Shown: positions 32,153 to 41,652, numbered from the stretch's first letter. The stretch is DNA of 64,000 nucleotides from Kitasatospora cineracea (GCF_003751605.1 NZ_RJVJ01000002.1:1054001-1118000), one strand, 5' to 3'. Numbers and translations are program-made. Notes: a model not told the origin generated them from the letters alone.

Positions 32153-33982
32153 ATGGGGCACTACAAGCCGAACCTGCGCGATCTGGAGTTCAACCTCTTC
32201 GAGGTGTTCGGCCAGGACGGACTGTTCGGGACGGGCCGGTTCGCCGAACTGGACGAACAGACCGCACGCAGCGTGCTCCACGAGATGGCCAGACTCGCCG
32301 AGGGGCCACTGGCCGAGTCCTTCGCCGACATCGACCGCAACCCGCCGGTCTTCGACCCCGCGACCAACTCGGCCCCGGTCCCGGACTCCTTCCGCAAGAG
32401 CTACCGGGCCTACCAGGACGCCGGGTTCTGGCGGCTGGGGATGGCCGAGGAGCTCGGCGGCACCGCCAGCCCGCGCCTGCTGTACTGGGCGCTGGGCGAA
32501 CTGGTGCTCGGCGCCAACCCGGCGATCTGGATGTACGCGACGACCCCGGGCTTCGCCGGCGTCCTGCACAGCGAGGGCACCGGGGAGCAGCTGCGGATCG
32601 CCCGGCTGATGGTGGACCGCGAGTGGGGCTCCACCATGGTGCTGACCGAGCCGGACGCCGGCTCCGACGTGGGCGCCGGCCGCACCAGGGCGGTCGAGCA
32701 GGCGGACGGCTCCTGGCACATCGAGGGCGTCAAGCGCTTCATCACCTCGGGCGAGCACGACATGTCCGAGAACATCGTCCACCTGGTGCTGGCCCGCCCC
32801 GAGGGCGGCAAGCCGGGCACCAAGGGCCTGTCGCTGTTCATCGTGCCGAAGTTCGACTTCGACCGGGAGACCGGCGAGCTCGGCGAGCGCAACGGCGTCT
32901 ACGCCACCAACGTCGAGCACAAGATGGGCCTCAAGGCGTCCAACACCTGCGAGTTGACCTTCGGCGCCAAGCACCCCGCGAAGGGCTGGCTGGTCGGCGG
33001 CAGGCACGACGGCATCCGCCAGATGTTCAAGATCATCGAACTGGCCCGGATGATCGTCGGCACCAAGGCCATCGCCACCCTGTCCACCGGCTACCTGAAC
33101 GCGCTGGAGTACGCCAAGGAACGCGTCCAGGGGCCCGACCTGGCGCAGTTCACGGACAAGGCCGCCCCGCGCGTCACCATCACCCACCACCCCGACGTGC
33201 GCCGCTCGCTGCTGACCCAGAAGGCGTACGCCGAGGGCATGCGCGCCCTGGTCCTGCACACCGCCGCCGTGCAGGACGAGATCGAGGTGCTCCGGGCCCG
33301 CGGAGCGGACGCCACCGACGCGCAGCACCTGAACGACCTGCTGCTGCCGATCGTCAAGGGCTACGGCTCGGAGAAGTCCTACGAGCAGCTCGCCCAGTCC
33401 CTGCAGATCTTCGGCGGCTCCGGCTACCTGCAGGAGTACCCGATCGAGCAGTACATCCGGGACGCCAAGATCGACACCCTGTACGAGGGCACCACCGCCA
33501 TCCAGGGCCAGGACTTCTTCTTCCGGAAGATCGTCAAGGACGGCGGCCGGACCCTGACCGCCGTGGTCGACCGGATCCGCGCGTTCACCGCGGACACCGC
33601 CGCCGACGACCCGCTCGGCCGGGAGCGGGCCCTGCTCACCACCGCCGTCAACGACCTCGAGGGCATCGTCGCCGCCATGGTCGCCGACCTCTCCGCCGCG
33701 GGGCAGGACCCGGCGAACATGTACAAGGTCGGCCTCAACACCACCCGCCTGCTGCTGGCCTCCGGCGACGTGCTGGTCGGCTGGCTGCTGCTGCGCCAGG
33801 CGGACGTCGCGCTGCGCGCCCTGGCCGCGGGCGCCACCGGGAAGGACGTCCCCTTCTACCGGGGCAAGGTCGCCACCGCCCGCTTCTTCGCCCGCACCGT
33901 CCTGCCGACCGTCACGCCGCAGCGCCTGATCGCCGAGGACGTCGACCTCGCCGTCATGGAACTGCCCGAAGAAGCGTTCTGA
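32153..33982 (+). CDS. Acyl-CoA dehydrogenase, long (about 600-residue) FadE type
   Basis: A 609-residue flavoprotein from an ATG after AAGGAGG. The core is clear: MVLTEPDAGSDVGAGRT, RFITSGEHDM, KASNTCELTFG, and the catalytic glutamate in DTLYEGTTAIQGQDF. It has an N-terminal extension and a C-terminal domain of about 130 residues beyond the 380-residue core, as in FadE5-like enzymes that often act on long or unusual acyl-CoAs. A 153-bp gap separates it from prephenate dehydrogenase, so it may have its own promoter. It begins a five-gene acyl-CoA module with thiolase, DUF35 protein and ligase. Confidence 0.93.
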   Translation: MGHYKPNLRDLEFNLFEVFGQDGLFGTGRFAELDEQTARSVLHEMARLAEGPLAESFADIDRNPPVFDPATNSAPVPDSFRKSYRAYQDAGFWRLGMAEELGGTASPRLLYWALGELVLGANPAIWMYATTPGFAGVLHSEGTGEQLRIARLMVDREWGSTMVLTEPDAGSDVGAGRTRAVEQADGSWHIEGVKRFITSGEHDMSENIVHLVLARPEGGKPGTKGLSLFIVPKFDFDRETGELGERNGVYATNVEHKMGLKASNTCELTFGAKHPAKGWLVGGRHDGIRQMFKIIELARMIVGTKAIATLSTGYLNALEYAKERVQGPDLAQFTDKAAPRVTITHHPDVRRSLLTQKAYAEGMRALVLHTAAVQDEIEVLRARGADATDAQHLNDLLLPIVKGYGSEKSYEQLAQSLQIFGGSGYLQEYPIEQYIRDAKIDTLYEGTTAIQGQDFFFRKIVKDGGRTLTAVVDRIRAFTADTAADDPLGRERALLTTAVNDLEGIVAAMVADLSAAGQDPANMYKVGLNTTRLLLASGDVLVGWLLLRQADVALRALAAGATGKDVPFYRGKVATARFFARTVLPTVTPQRLIAEDVDLAVMELPEEAF

Positions 33983-34037
33983 CCGCCCGTCGGCCCCGTC
34001 GCACCACGCACCCACCCCAGCCGGAACGGAAACCGCC

Positions 34038-35258
34038 ATGCCCGAAGCCGTCATCGTCAGCGCCGCCCGTTCGCCGATCGGCCGGGCCTTCAAGGGTTCA
34101 CTGAAGGACGTCCGCCCGGACGACCTGGCCGCGCAGATCATCGCCACCGCCCTCGCCGGGGTCCCGCAGCTCGACCCCCGCCGGATCGACGACCTGATGC
34201 TGGGCTGCGGCCTGCCCGGCGGCGAGTCGGGCCACAACCTGGCCCGGATCGTCGCCGTCCAACTGGGCCTGGACCGCCTCCCCGGCACCACCGTCAACCG
34301 CTACTGCGCCTCCTCGCTGCAGACCACCCGGATGGCGCTGCACGCGATCAGGGCGGGCGAGGGCGACGTCTTCCTCTCGGCGGGCGTCGAGACCGTCTCG
34401 CGCTCCGTCAACGGCACCTCGGACGGCCTCCCCGGCACCCACAACCCGCTGTTCGCCGAGGCCGAGGCCCGCACGGCCACGTGTGCCGAGGTGGGCAACG
34501 ACCACTGGGACGACCCGCGCGAGGACGGGCTGCTGCCGGATCCGTACATCGCCATGGGGCAGACCGCGGAGAACCTGGCCGCCCTGAAGGGCATCACCCG
34601 CGCCGAGCAGGACGAGTTCGGCGTCCGCTCGCAGAACCTCGCCGAAGCCGCGATCAAGGCCGGCTTCTGGCAGCGCGAGATCACCCCCGTCACCCTCCCC
34701 GACGGCACCACCGTCAGCACCGACGACGGCCCCCGCGCCGGCGTGACCCTCGAAGCCGTCTCCGGACTCAAGCCCGTCTTCCGCCCCGACGGCACCGTGA
34801 CGGCCGGTAACTGCTGCCCGCTCAACGACGGCGCCGCCGCCCTGGTCATCATGTCCGACACCAAGGCCCGCGAACTCGGCATCACCCCGCTCGCCCGCAT
34901 CGTCTCCACCGGCGTCTCCGCCCTCTCCCCCGAGATCATGGGCCACGGCCCCGTCGAAGCCTCCAAGCAGGCCCTGCGCCGGGCCGGACTGACGATCGGC
35001 GACATCGACCTGGTCGAGATCAACGAAGCCTTCGCCGCCCAGGTCATCCCCTCCTACCGGGACCTCGGCATCGACCCCGACCGGCTGAACGTCAACGGCG
35101 GCGCCATCGCCGTCGGCCACCCCTTCGGCATGACCGGCGCCCGCATCACCACCACCCTGATCAACTCCCTCCAGTGGCACGACAAGCAGTTCGGCCTGGA
35201 AACCATGTGCGTCGGCGGCGGACAGGGCATGGCCATGGTCATCGAACGGCTCAGCTGA
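34038..35258 (+). CDS. Acetyl-CoA C-acyltransferase (thiolase)
   Basis: A 406-residue thiolase with ATG 34038 behind CGGAACGG. The nucleophile Cys90 is in VNRYCASSLQTT, the His in GGAIAVGHPFGMTGAR and the second Cys in MCVGGGQGMA, so the catalytic set is complete. It cleaves 3-ketoacyl-CoA or condenses acyl-CoAs. The stop overlaps the next gene (TGATG). With a DUF35 partner downstream, this resembles thiolase/OB-fold pairs in which the small protein assists catalysis. Confidence 0.94.
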   Translation: MPEAVIVSAARSPIGRAFKGSLKDVRPDDLAAQIIATALAGVPQLDPRRIDDLMLGCGLPGGESGHNLARIVAVQLGLDRLPGTTVNRYCASSLQTTRMALHAIRAGEGDVFLSAGVETVSRSVNGTSDGLPGTHNPLFAEAEARTATCAEVGNDHWDDPREDGLLPDPYIAMGQTAENLAALKGITRAEQDEFGVRSQNLAEAAIKAGFWQREITPVTLPDGTTVSTDDGPRAGVTLEAVSGLKPVFRPDGTVTAGNCCPLNDGAAALVIMSDTKARELGITPLARIVSTGVSALSPEIMGHGPVEASKQALRRAGLTIGDIDLVEINEAFAAQVIPSYRDLGIDPDRLNVNGGAIAVGHPFGMTGARITTTLINSLQWHDKQFGLETMCVGGGQGMAMVIERLS

Positions 35259-35614
35259 TGCCGGCCGCCGCCGCCCACCCGGTCCCGCCCCCGCCGCTGC
35301 GCTACCAGCGCTGCGGCTGGTGCGCCGCCGCGGACTTCCTCCCCCGCGCCCTCTGCCGCCTCTGCGGCTCCGACGACCTCGCCTGGGAGGAGAGCGCCGG
35401 CTCCGGCTACGTCCACCACGCGGTGGCGGCGCCCCGGGCCGACCGCCGGCCCGGGCAGCACGCCGTGGTGGTCGCCCTGGACGAGGGCTTCCACCTGCCC
35501 GGCGTCGTCGTGGGGGCGGCCGCCCGCCCCGTGCCGGTCGACGCCCGGGTCCGCATCGTCTCCGTCCCCGGCGCGGGCCGCCGCCGGCCCGTGTTCCGCC
35601 TCGTCCGCCCCTGA
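35258..35614 (+). CDS. DUF35/OB-fold protein with N-terminal zinc ribbon, thiolase partner
   Basis: A 118-residue protein. Residues 14-39 hold a rubredoxin-like zinc ribbon CGWC ... CRLCG, followed by a small OB-fold region (YVHHAVAAPR to VDARVRIVSV). Such proteins pair with thiolases or HMG-CoA synthase-like enzymes and channel acyl-CoA; the adjacent thiolase overlaps its start by one base. The acyl-CoA ligase follows 60 bp downstream. Function is inferred from family and pairing. Confidence 0.85.
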   Translation: MPAAAAHPVPPPPLRYQRCGWCAAADFLPRALCRLCGSDDLAWEESAGSGYVHHAVAAPRADRRPGQHAVVVALDEGFHLPGVVVGAAARPVPVDARVRIVSVPGAGRRRPVFRLVRP

Positions 35615-35674
35615 ACACCCCGCCGAACGCCCCGCTCCGGCAGCGCCGTTGCCGTGCCCACCGAGGAGGACGTC

Positions 35675-37339
35675 GTGCTCAGCACGATGCAGGACATTCC
35701 GCTGACCATCACCCGCATCATGCAGCACGGCACCACCGTGCACGGCACCTCCGAGGTGGTCACCTGGACCGGTGCCGCACCCCGCCGGGCCGGCTACGCC
35801 GAAGTCGGCCGCCGGGCCGCCCAACTGGCGCACGCCCTGCGCGAGTTGGGAGTCCACGGGGACGAGCGGGTCGCCACCCTGATGTGGAACAACCAGGAAC
35901 ACCTGGAGTGCTACCTCGCGGTGCCCTCGATGGGCGCCGTGCTGCACACCCTCAACCTGCGCCTGCCCGCCGGCCAGTTGGCCTGGATCGCCAACCAGGC
36001 CGAGGACCGCGTCGTCGTGGTCGACGGCACCCTGGTCCCGCTGCTGGCCGCGGTGCTCCCGGAACTGAAGACCGTCGAGCACGTCGTCGTCACCGGCCCC
36101 GCCGACACCGCGCCCCTCGAACAGCCCGGCAAGCGGATCCACCGCTACGAGGAACTGCTCGCCGGCCGCCCCACCGGTTTCGACTGGCCGCAGGACCTCG
36201 ACGAACGCTCCGGCGCCGCCCTCTGCTACACCTCGGGGACCACCGGCGACCCCAAGGGCGTCCTCTACAGCCACCGTTCGACCTACCTGCACAGCCTGCA
36301 GATCTGCACCGCCGAGGGCTTCGGCCTCGGCGTCACCAGCCGGGTCCTGCCCGTCGTGCCGATGTTCCACGTCAACGCCTGGGGCCTCCCGTACGCCGCG
36401 ATGCTCTCCGGCGCCTCCCTGGTCATGCCCGACCGCTTCCTGCAGCCCGAACACCTCGCCCGGATGATCGCCACCGAACGCCCGACCAACGCCGCGGCCA
36501 TCCCCACCATCTGGACCGGCCTGCTCCACCACCTCGACGAGCACCCGGCCGACCTCTCCTCCCTGCGCGAGGTCGTCGTCGGCGGCTCCGCCTGCCCGCT
36601 CCCGCTGATGAAGGCGTTCCAGGAGCGCTACGGCACCCGCATCCTCCAGGCCTGGGGCATGACCGAGACCTCCCCGCTCGGCAGCGTCGCCCGCGAACCG
36701 GCAGGCGTGGAGGGCGAAGCCGCCTGGGCGTACCGCGCCACCCAGGGCCGGCTGCCCGCCACCGTCCAGGTCCGGCTGGTCGGCACCGACGACACGGTCG
36801 TGCCGAACGACGGCGGGACGGTCGGCGAGATCGAGGTCCGCGGCCCCTGGATCACCGGCTCCTACTACGGCTCCGACCACCGGGCCGACCCGTCCGGCGG
36901 CGGCCGCTTCCACGACGGCTGGCTGCGCACCGGCGACATCGGCTCCGTCAGCCCCGACGGGTACCTGCGCCTGACGGACCGCGCCAAGGACGTCATCAAA
37001 TCCGGCGGCGAGTGGATCTCCTCGGTGGAACTCGAGAACCACCTGCTCGGCCACCCCGCCGTCGAGGACGCCGCCGTGATCGCCGTCCCCGACCCCAAGT
37101 GGGGCGAACGCCCGCTCGCCCTCGTGGTCCTGCGCCCCGACCCCGCCACCGCCCCCGGGGAGGAGCACCGCCTCCGCGCCCTCAAGGACTTCCTGGCCCG
37201 GCACGTGGCCCGCTGGCAGGTGCCGGAGCACTGGGCCGCGGTGCCCGCGATCCCGAAGACCAGCACCGGCAAGTCCGACAAGAAGGCGCTCCGCGCGTCC
37301 CACGCCGACGCCGCCGTCCCCCTCCGCACCTTCCGCTGA
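35675..37339 (+). CDS. Medium/long-chain acyl-CoA synthetase
   Basis: A 554-residue ANL enzyme. GTG 35675 is chosen because GAGGAGG ends five to six bases before it and because the encoded LSTMQDIPLTITRI is the usual family start; an upstream GTG (35654) adds seven residues. Motifs: CYTSGTTGDPKGVLYSH (A3), QAWGMTETSPLG (A5), GWLRTGDIG (A7), DRAKDVIKSGGEWIS (A8) and the catalytic lysine in KTSTGKSDKKAL. It closes the acyl-CoA module and is followed by a strong terminator, marking the probable right end of the biosynthetic locus. Confidence 0.92.
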   Translation: MLSTMQDIPLTITRIMQHGTTVHGTSEVVTWTGAAPRRAGYAEVGRRAAQLAHALRELGVHGDERVATLMWNNQEHLECYLAVPSMGAVLHTLNLRLPAGQLAWIANQAEDRVVVVDGTLVPLLAAVLPELKTVEHVVVTGPADTAPLEQPGKRIHRYEELLAGRPTGFDWPQDLDERSGAALCYTSGTTGDPKGVLYSHRSTYLHSLQICTAEGFGLGVTSRVLPVVPMFHVNAWGLPYAAMLSGASLVMPDRFLQPEHLARMIATERPTNAAAIPTIWTGLLHHLDEHPADLSSLREVVVGGSACPLPLMKAFQERYGTRILQAWGMTETSPLGSVAREPAGVEGEAAWAYRATQGRLPATVQVRLVGTDDTVVPNDGGTVGEIEVRGPWITGSYYGSDHRADPSGGGRFHDGWLRTGDIGSVSPDGYLRLTDRAKDVIKSGGEWISSVELENHLLGHPAVEDAAVIAVPDPKWGERPLALVVLRPDPATAPGEEHRLRALKDFLARHVARWQVPEHWAAVPAIPKTSTGKSDKKALRASHADAAVPLRTFR

Positions 37340-37369
37340 CGCCCGACCCGACCCCCGCCCCACCCCCAC

Positions 37370-37395
37370 GGCCCCGGGACCACGGTCCCGGGGCC
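37370..37395 (+). terminator. Hairpin terminator after acyl-CoA synthetase
   Basis: Perfect 12-bp arms GGCCCCGGGACC (37370-37381) and GGTCCCGGGGCC (37384-37395), with a tight loop centred on AC. It is 31 bp after the stop codon and marks the end of the rightward block that began at 18.3 kb. Confidence 0.75.
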
Positions 37396-37523
37396 GGCCC
37401 CGTCCCGGGGCACGTTCCCGGTGCGATCTCGTGCTCCGCGCGGACGGATTGACGGACCGTCGGATGGTCCTCTTGGAAGGCGCCCGGAACAGCTCCGGCG
37501 CCCACTTCCGAGGGGACCTTCCC

Positions 37524-38690
37524 GTGCACGAACACGCACCGCAGCACCACCGTCCGAACCGCCTCCGCCGTCGCCGGCGCGGGGCCGCGGCGACCGTGAC
37601 CGCCGTGGCCGCCGCCGTGCTGGCCGGCGTCCTGGCCCCGACCGCGGCCACCGCCGCACCCCGGCCGGACGCCGTGCAGCAGCGCCTCGACGCCCTGGTG
37701 AAGCAGGACGGAGTACCCGCCGCGCTCGCCACCGTCAAGGGCCGCGACGGCCGCAACCGCACCTACACCGCCGGAGTCGGCGACGCGGCCACCAAGGCCA
37801 GGGTCCCGGTCGACGGGCAGGTGCGGATCGGCAGCAACACCAAGACGTTCACCGCCGTCGTCGTCCTGCAACTGGTCGCCGAGGGCAAGGTCGGCCTCGA
37901 CGCGAGCATCGACACCTACCTGCCCGGCCTGGTGCGCGGCGACGGCTTCGACGGCCGGAACATCACGGTCCGCCAGCTGCTCCAGCACACCAGCGGCCTG
38001 CCCGAGTACGTGGACACCGGACGCGTGCTCGCCGACCCCAAGCGGTACTTCGAACCGCGCGAACTGCTCGACGCCGCGCTCGCCCAGAAGGCCCACTTCG
38101 CGCCCGGCACCCAGTGGGAGTACAACAACACCAACTACCTGCTGGCGGGCCTGATCGTCCAGAAGGTGACCGGGCGCCCGCTCGGCGAGGAGATCACCAA
38201 GCGCGTCATCGACCGGGCCGGCCTGCGCCACACCTCCTTCCCCGCTCCCGGGGACACGGCGATCCACGAGGCCCACCCCAAGGGCTACCTGCGCGCCGAG
38301 GACGGGTCGCTGCGCGACTACACGGAACTGGACCCGTCCTGGGGCTGGGCGGCCGGCGCGATGGTCTCCACCACCACCGACCTCACCCGGTTCTACGGCG
38401 CGCTGCTCGACGGCCGCCTGCTGCCCCCCGCCCAGCTCGCCCAGATGCGCACCACCGTCCCCGCCGAAACCCTGGGCACCGGCGTCCGCTACGGCCTCGG
38501 CCTGATCAGCCGCCCGCTGACCTGCGGCGGAGTCGCCTGGGGCCACGGCGGGGCGATCCCCGGCTACGAGACCTTCGGCGGCACCACCGACGACGGCCGC
38601 TCCGCGAGCATCGCGGTGACCTTGTTCCCCGGCGACGAGAACATCGGCAAGCACGCGGACCAGGCCGTGGACGAGGCGCTCTGCCGCTGA
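37524..38690 (+). CDS. Secreted serine hydrolase, beta-lactamase/D-Ala-D-Ala carboxypeptidase family (copy 1)
   Basis: A 388-residue protein from GTG 37524 (GAGGGG upstream). The signal peptide has an Arg-rich start RLRRRRRGAAATV, a hydrophobic core and a likely cleavage after TAATA/A near residue 47. The class C-type motifs are the SxxK serine in GSNTKTFTAVV, YNN/TNY in EYNNTNYLLAG and HGG in WGHGGAIPGY. It would act outside the cell on peptidoglycan stem peptides or D-amino acid compounds. It forms a tandem pair with a close paralogue 60 bp downstream. Confidence 0.92.
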   Translation: MHEHAPQHHRPNRLRRRRRGAAATVTAVAAAVLAGVLAPTAATAAPRPDAVQQRLDALVKQDGVPAALATVKGRDGRNRTYTAGVGDAATKARVPVDGQVRIGSNTKTFTAVVVLQLVAEGKVGLDASIDTYLPGLVRGDGFDGRNITVRQLLQHTSGLPEYVDTGRVLADPKRYFEPRELLDAALAQKAHFAPGTQWEYNNTNYLLAGLIVQKVTGRPLGEEITKRVIDRAGLRHTSFPAPGDTAIHEAHPKGYLRAEDGSLRDYTELDPSWGWAAGAMVSTTTDLTRFYGALLDGRLLPPAQLAQMRTTVPAETLGTGVRYGLGLISRPLTCGGVAWGHGGAIPGYETFGGTTDDGRSASIAVTLFPGDENIGKHADQAVDEALCR

Positions 38691-38749
38691 CCGTCCCCCC
38701 GGGGCGGCCGGCCCCGGCCGCCCCTCCCCTTCCCAGCCGTGGAGCCCCG

Positions 38750-39913
38750 ATGAACGCACCCGCCCCGCACCGCACCACCCGCCGCCTGCGCCTGCTGCGG
38801 CACGCCACGGCGGCCACCGCCGCCGCCGGAATCGCCCTGACCGCCTTCACCCCCACCGCGGCCTCCGCCGCACCGCGCCCCGACGCCGTGCAGCAGCGCC
38901 TCGACGCCCTGGTGAAGCAGGACGGGGTGCCCGCCGCGCTCGCCACCGTCAAGGGCCGCGACGGCCGCAACCGCACCTACACCGCCGGAGTCGGCGACCT
39001 GGCCACCGGGGCCGGGGTCCCGGTCGACGGGCAGATCCGGGCCGGCAGCAACACCAAGGCGTTCACCGCCGTCGTCGTCCTGCAACTGGTCGCCGAGGGC
39101 AAGGTCGGCCTCGACGCGAGCATCGACACCTACCTGCCCGGCCTGCTGCGCGGCGACGGCATCGACGGCCGGAACATCACGGTCCGCCAACTGCTCCAGC
39201 ACACCAGCGGTCTGCCCGACTACATGGACGTCCCCCCGCTGAACGACTTCGTCCCCATCCAGTACCGCTACTTCGAACCGCGCGAACTCCTCGACGGGGC
39301 GCTCGCCCAGAAAGCACTGTTCGCCCCCGGCACCGGCTGGATGTACAGCAACACCAACTACCTGGTGGCCGGCCTGCTGGTCCAGAAGGTCACCGGCCGC
39401 CCCTTCGGCGAAGAGGTCACCAAGCGCGTCATCGACCGGATCGGCCTGCGCCACACCTACTTCCCCGCCACCGGGGAGACCGCCCTGCGCGAACCCCACC
39501 CGCACGGCTACCTGAACACCGGCCCGGACGCACCGCTGATCGACTACACCGGGATGGACGCCTCGATGGCCTGGTCCACCGGCGCGATCGTGTCCACCAA
39601 CACCGACCTCAACACCTTCTACAGCGCGCTCCTGGCGGGCCGCCTGCTGCCCGCCGCCCAGCTCGCCCAGATGCGCACCACCGTCCCCGCCGAACTCCTG
39701 GGCCCCGGCGTCCGCTACGGCCTCGGCCTGCAGAGCCGCCCCCTGACCTGCGGCGGCCTGGTCTGGGGCCACGGCGGCACCTCCCCCGGCTACCGGACCC
39801 GCGGCGGCGCCACCGAAGACGGCCGCGCCGCCACCATCACCGTCACCACCGTCCCGGACGAAACCGCCACCGAGCACCTGACCGACGCGGTCGACACCGC
39901 CCTCTGCCGCTGA
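38750..39913 (+). CDS. Secreted serine hydrolase, beta-lactamase/D-Ala-D-Ala carboxypeptidase family (copy 2)
   Basis: A 387-residue paralogue of the preceding gene with the same motifs: GSNTKAFTAVV, MYSNTNYLVAG and WGHGGTSPGY. The signal peptide (TRRLRLLRHATAATAAAGIAL, cleavage near ASA/A) is different, and the middle loop around PPLNDFVPIQYRYFEP carries extra residues. The mature N-terminal 45 codons and the PAQLAQMRTTVPAE region are almost identical in DNA to copy 1, suggesting recent duplication or gene conversion. It may degrade a peptide antibiotic or remodel peptidoglycan. Confidence 0.92.
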   Translation: MNAPAPHRTTRRLRLLRHATAATAAAGIALTAFTPTAASAAPRPDAVQQRLDALVKQDGVPAALATVKGRDGRNRTYTAGVGDLATGAGVPVDGQIRAGSNTKAFTAVVVLQLVAEGKVGLDASIDTYLPGLLRGDGIDGRNITVRQLLQHTSGLPDYMDVPPLNDFVPIQYRYFEPRELLDGALAQKALFAPGTGWMYSNTNYLVAGLLVQKVTGRPFGEEVTKRVIDRIGLRHTYFPATGETALREPHPHGYLNTGPDAPLIDYTGMDASMAWSTGAIVSTNTDLNTFYSALLAGRLLPAAQLAQMRTTVPAELLGPGVRYGLGLQSRPLTCGGLVWGHGGTSPGYRTRGGATEDGRAATITVTTVPDETATEHLTDAVDTALCR

Positions 39914-40072
39914 CCCGCCGCCCGTCACTCCCCGGCCCCGGCCGGGGCGCAGCGGCCGGCCGGGGCTGCCGCACGTCCGGTGCACTCGCCGTCGCCGTCT
40001 GCCCGTCGGAACCGAACGTGCCGCGGAATCGTCCTCGTCGTCGCCGGCCACACGGCAAGAACGGGGGGATCC

Positions 40073-40393
40073 GTGTTCGACCTCCACATCCGCACGGCAG
40101 GTCTGCGCACCGCCGCCGACACCTTCCAGGGAACCTCGCACCAGCTGAACGCACGTACCGGCCACTGGCTGGACGACAGCCTGACCGCCGCCTCCGCCCA
40201 CTCCGGCTTCGCCTCCGGTCCCGCGCTGCGCGAGTGCGCCGACGCCTGGCAGACCCACATGAGCGCCGTCGCCCAGCAGTTGAACACCTATGCCGACCAG
40301 CTGCGGCAGTCCTCGCACTCGTACGAAACCGCCGAGCAGGAGTCGGTGCGCCGACTGAACCTCGCCGTCAGCGACCTGAACAGGGGTGCCTGA
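40073..40393 (+). CDS. WXG100-like type VII secretion protein
   Basis: A 106-residue, almost entirely helical protein from GTG 40073. It starts FDLHIRTAGLRTAADTF and has two long amphipathic helices separated near residue 50, with W in DAWQTHM toward the end of the second, the general layout of ESX/WXG100 superfamily proteins. The next gene, three bases downstream, encodes a large protein with a similar helical N-terminus and an enzymatic C-terminus. The pair probably forms a secreted complex. An upstream ATG-like frame (39980) would add a non-helical stretch. Confidence 0.75.
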   Translation: MFDLHIRTAGLRTAADTFQGTSHQLNARTGHWLDDSLTAASAHSGFASGPALRECADAWQTHMSAVAQQLNTYADQLRQSSHSYETAEQESVRRLNLAVSDLNRGA

Positions 40394-40395
40394 GC

Positions 40396-41652
40396 ATGGT
40401 CGACTTCGCTGCCCTCCGGCGGGCCGACCCCGCCGCCCTGCACCGCGCCGCCGACGGCTGGGTGGAGCTGTCGAAGGATTCCTGGCAGGCCGTCAACGAC
40501 CTGCACGACAACGGGATCGGCCCGCTCAAGGAGGACTGGCAGGACCGGGTCGGCCAGGCCGCCGGCAGGAAACTGGCCGAGCAGGCCGACATCCTGGAGT
40601 CCGGTGCCGACATCACGCGCGGTGTGGCGATGGTCGTCGACGGGCTGGCGTCCTCACTGGAGTACGCCCAGCGGGTACTGACCCAGGCGCTGGAACTCGC
40701 CTCGACGTACCAGCTGGAGGTGGACGGGGCCGGGACCGTCTCCACCACGGGCGAGGTCACCAGCGAGAGCCTCACCCGCATGAACGAGGTGTCGGACCTC
40801 ATCAGGGAAGCCCTCCGGGAGGCCCGCCAAGCCGACGACCAGGCCTCCGCCGAGCTGCGGAAGCTGGGCGCCGCCACCTGCCAGACCGACCCCGAGAAGG
40901 CCCTCGACCAACTCCAGGGCGAGGCCTCGCAGACCGAACTCGACATGCTCGCCGGCGACATACCGGACGGCAGGGATCCGGCGCTGGTGTCCCGGTGGTG
41001 GGCCTCGCTCACCCCCGAGCAGCAGAAGCAACTGGAGCTGGCGGAGCCGGTGAAGCTCGCCAACCTCCCCGGCGTCCCGGACGCGGTCAAGGAGGACCTG
41101 CGCGGCGGCCCGGGGCGCAAGTGGGACCGGGTGCAGATGGTCGAGTGGGTCCTGGCCCACTGGAACGACGAGTCCGGCGACTTCGACGACGAGAACAACT
41201 GCACCAACTTCGCCTCGGAAGCGCTGTTCCGGGCCGGCGTCCACATGAAGGGCAACTGGACCGTCGAGGGCGACGCCTGGAACCGCGGCCGGGACCCGGG
41301 CTGGCTCGGCCTCGGCATCATCGGCCAGCAGCACAGCCACGCCTGGGGCGGCGCGCAGAACCTGCACGACTTCATGGTGGGCAACGGTGGCCGCGAGGTC
41401 CCGCCCGGCGAGGTCAAGCCGGGCGACCTGGTCTTCCTCGAGGACGACAACGACCAGAACCCCGACCTCAAGCCCGGCACCATCCACCACACCGCCGTCG
41501 TCACCGCGGTCACCCCCGACGGCGACATCCGGTACAGCCAGCACAACGACTCGCGGAAGAACGTCAGCCTGGACGGACGGTCCGGCCACGAGGCGCAGTC
41601 CGAAGGCCGGCAGAAGATCCACTACGTCCGGGTCGAACCCAACTGGTACTGA
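40396..41652 (+). CDS. Type VII secretion substrate with C-terminal amidase domain (putative effector/cell-wall hydrolase)
   Basis: A 418-residue protein, no signal peptide. Residues 1-160 are helical and WXG100/LXG-like. Residues 198-237 contain the WWASLTPEQQ ... LPGVPDAVKEDL linker common in actinobacterial type VII substrates. Residues 245-418 form an amidase_6/CHAP-like domain: catalytic Cys269 in ENNCTNFASEALF, His in GTIHHTAVV (364/365) and Asn/His in SQHNDS. It may cleave peptidoglycan cross-links or act as a toxin on neighbours. The small membrane protein encoded 11 bp downstream could be immunity or anchoring. Confidence 0.82.
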   Translation: MVDFAALRRADPAALHRAADGWVELSKDSWQAVNDLHDNGIGPLKEDWQDRVGQAAGRKLAEQADILESGADITRGVAMVVDGLASSLEYAQRVLTQALELASTYQLEVDGAGTVSTTGEVTSESLTRMNEVSDLIREALREARQADDQASAELRKLGAATCQTDPEKALDQLQGEASQTELDMLAGDIPDGRDPALVSRWWASLTPEQQKQLELAEPVKLANLPGVPDAVKEDLRGGPGRKWDRVQMVEWVLAHWNDESGDFDDENNCTNFASEALFRAGVHMKGNWTVEGDAWNRGRDPGWLGLGIIGQQHSHAWGGAQNLHDFMVGNGGREVPPGEVKPGDLVFLEDDNDQNPDLKPGTIHHTAVVTAVTPDGDIRYSQHNDSRKNVSLDGRSGHEAQSEGRQKIHYVRVEPNWY

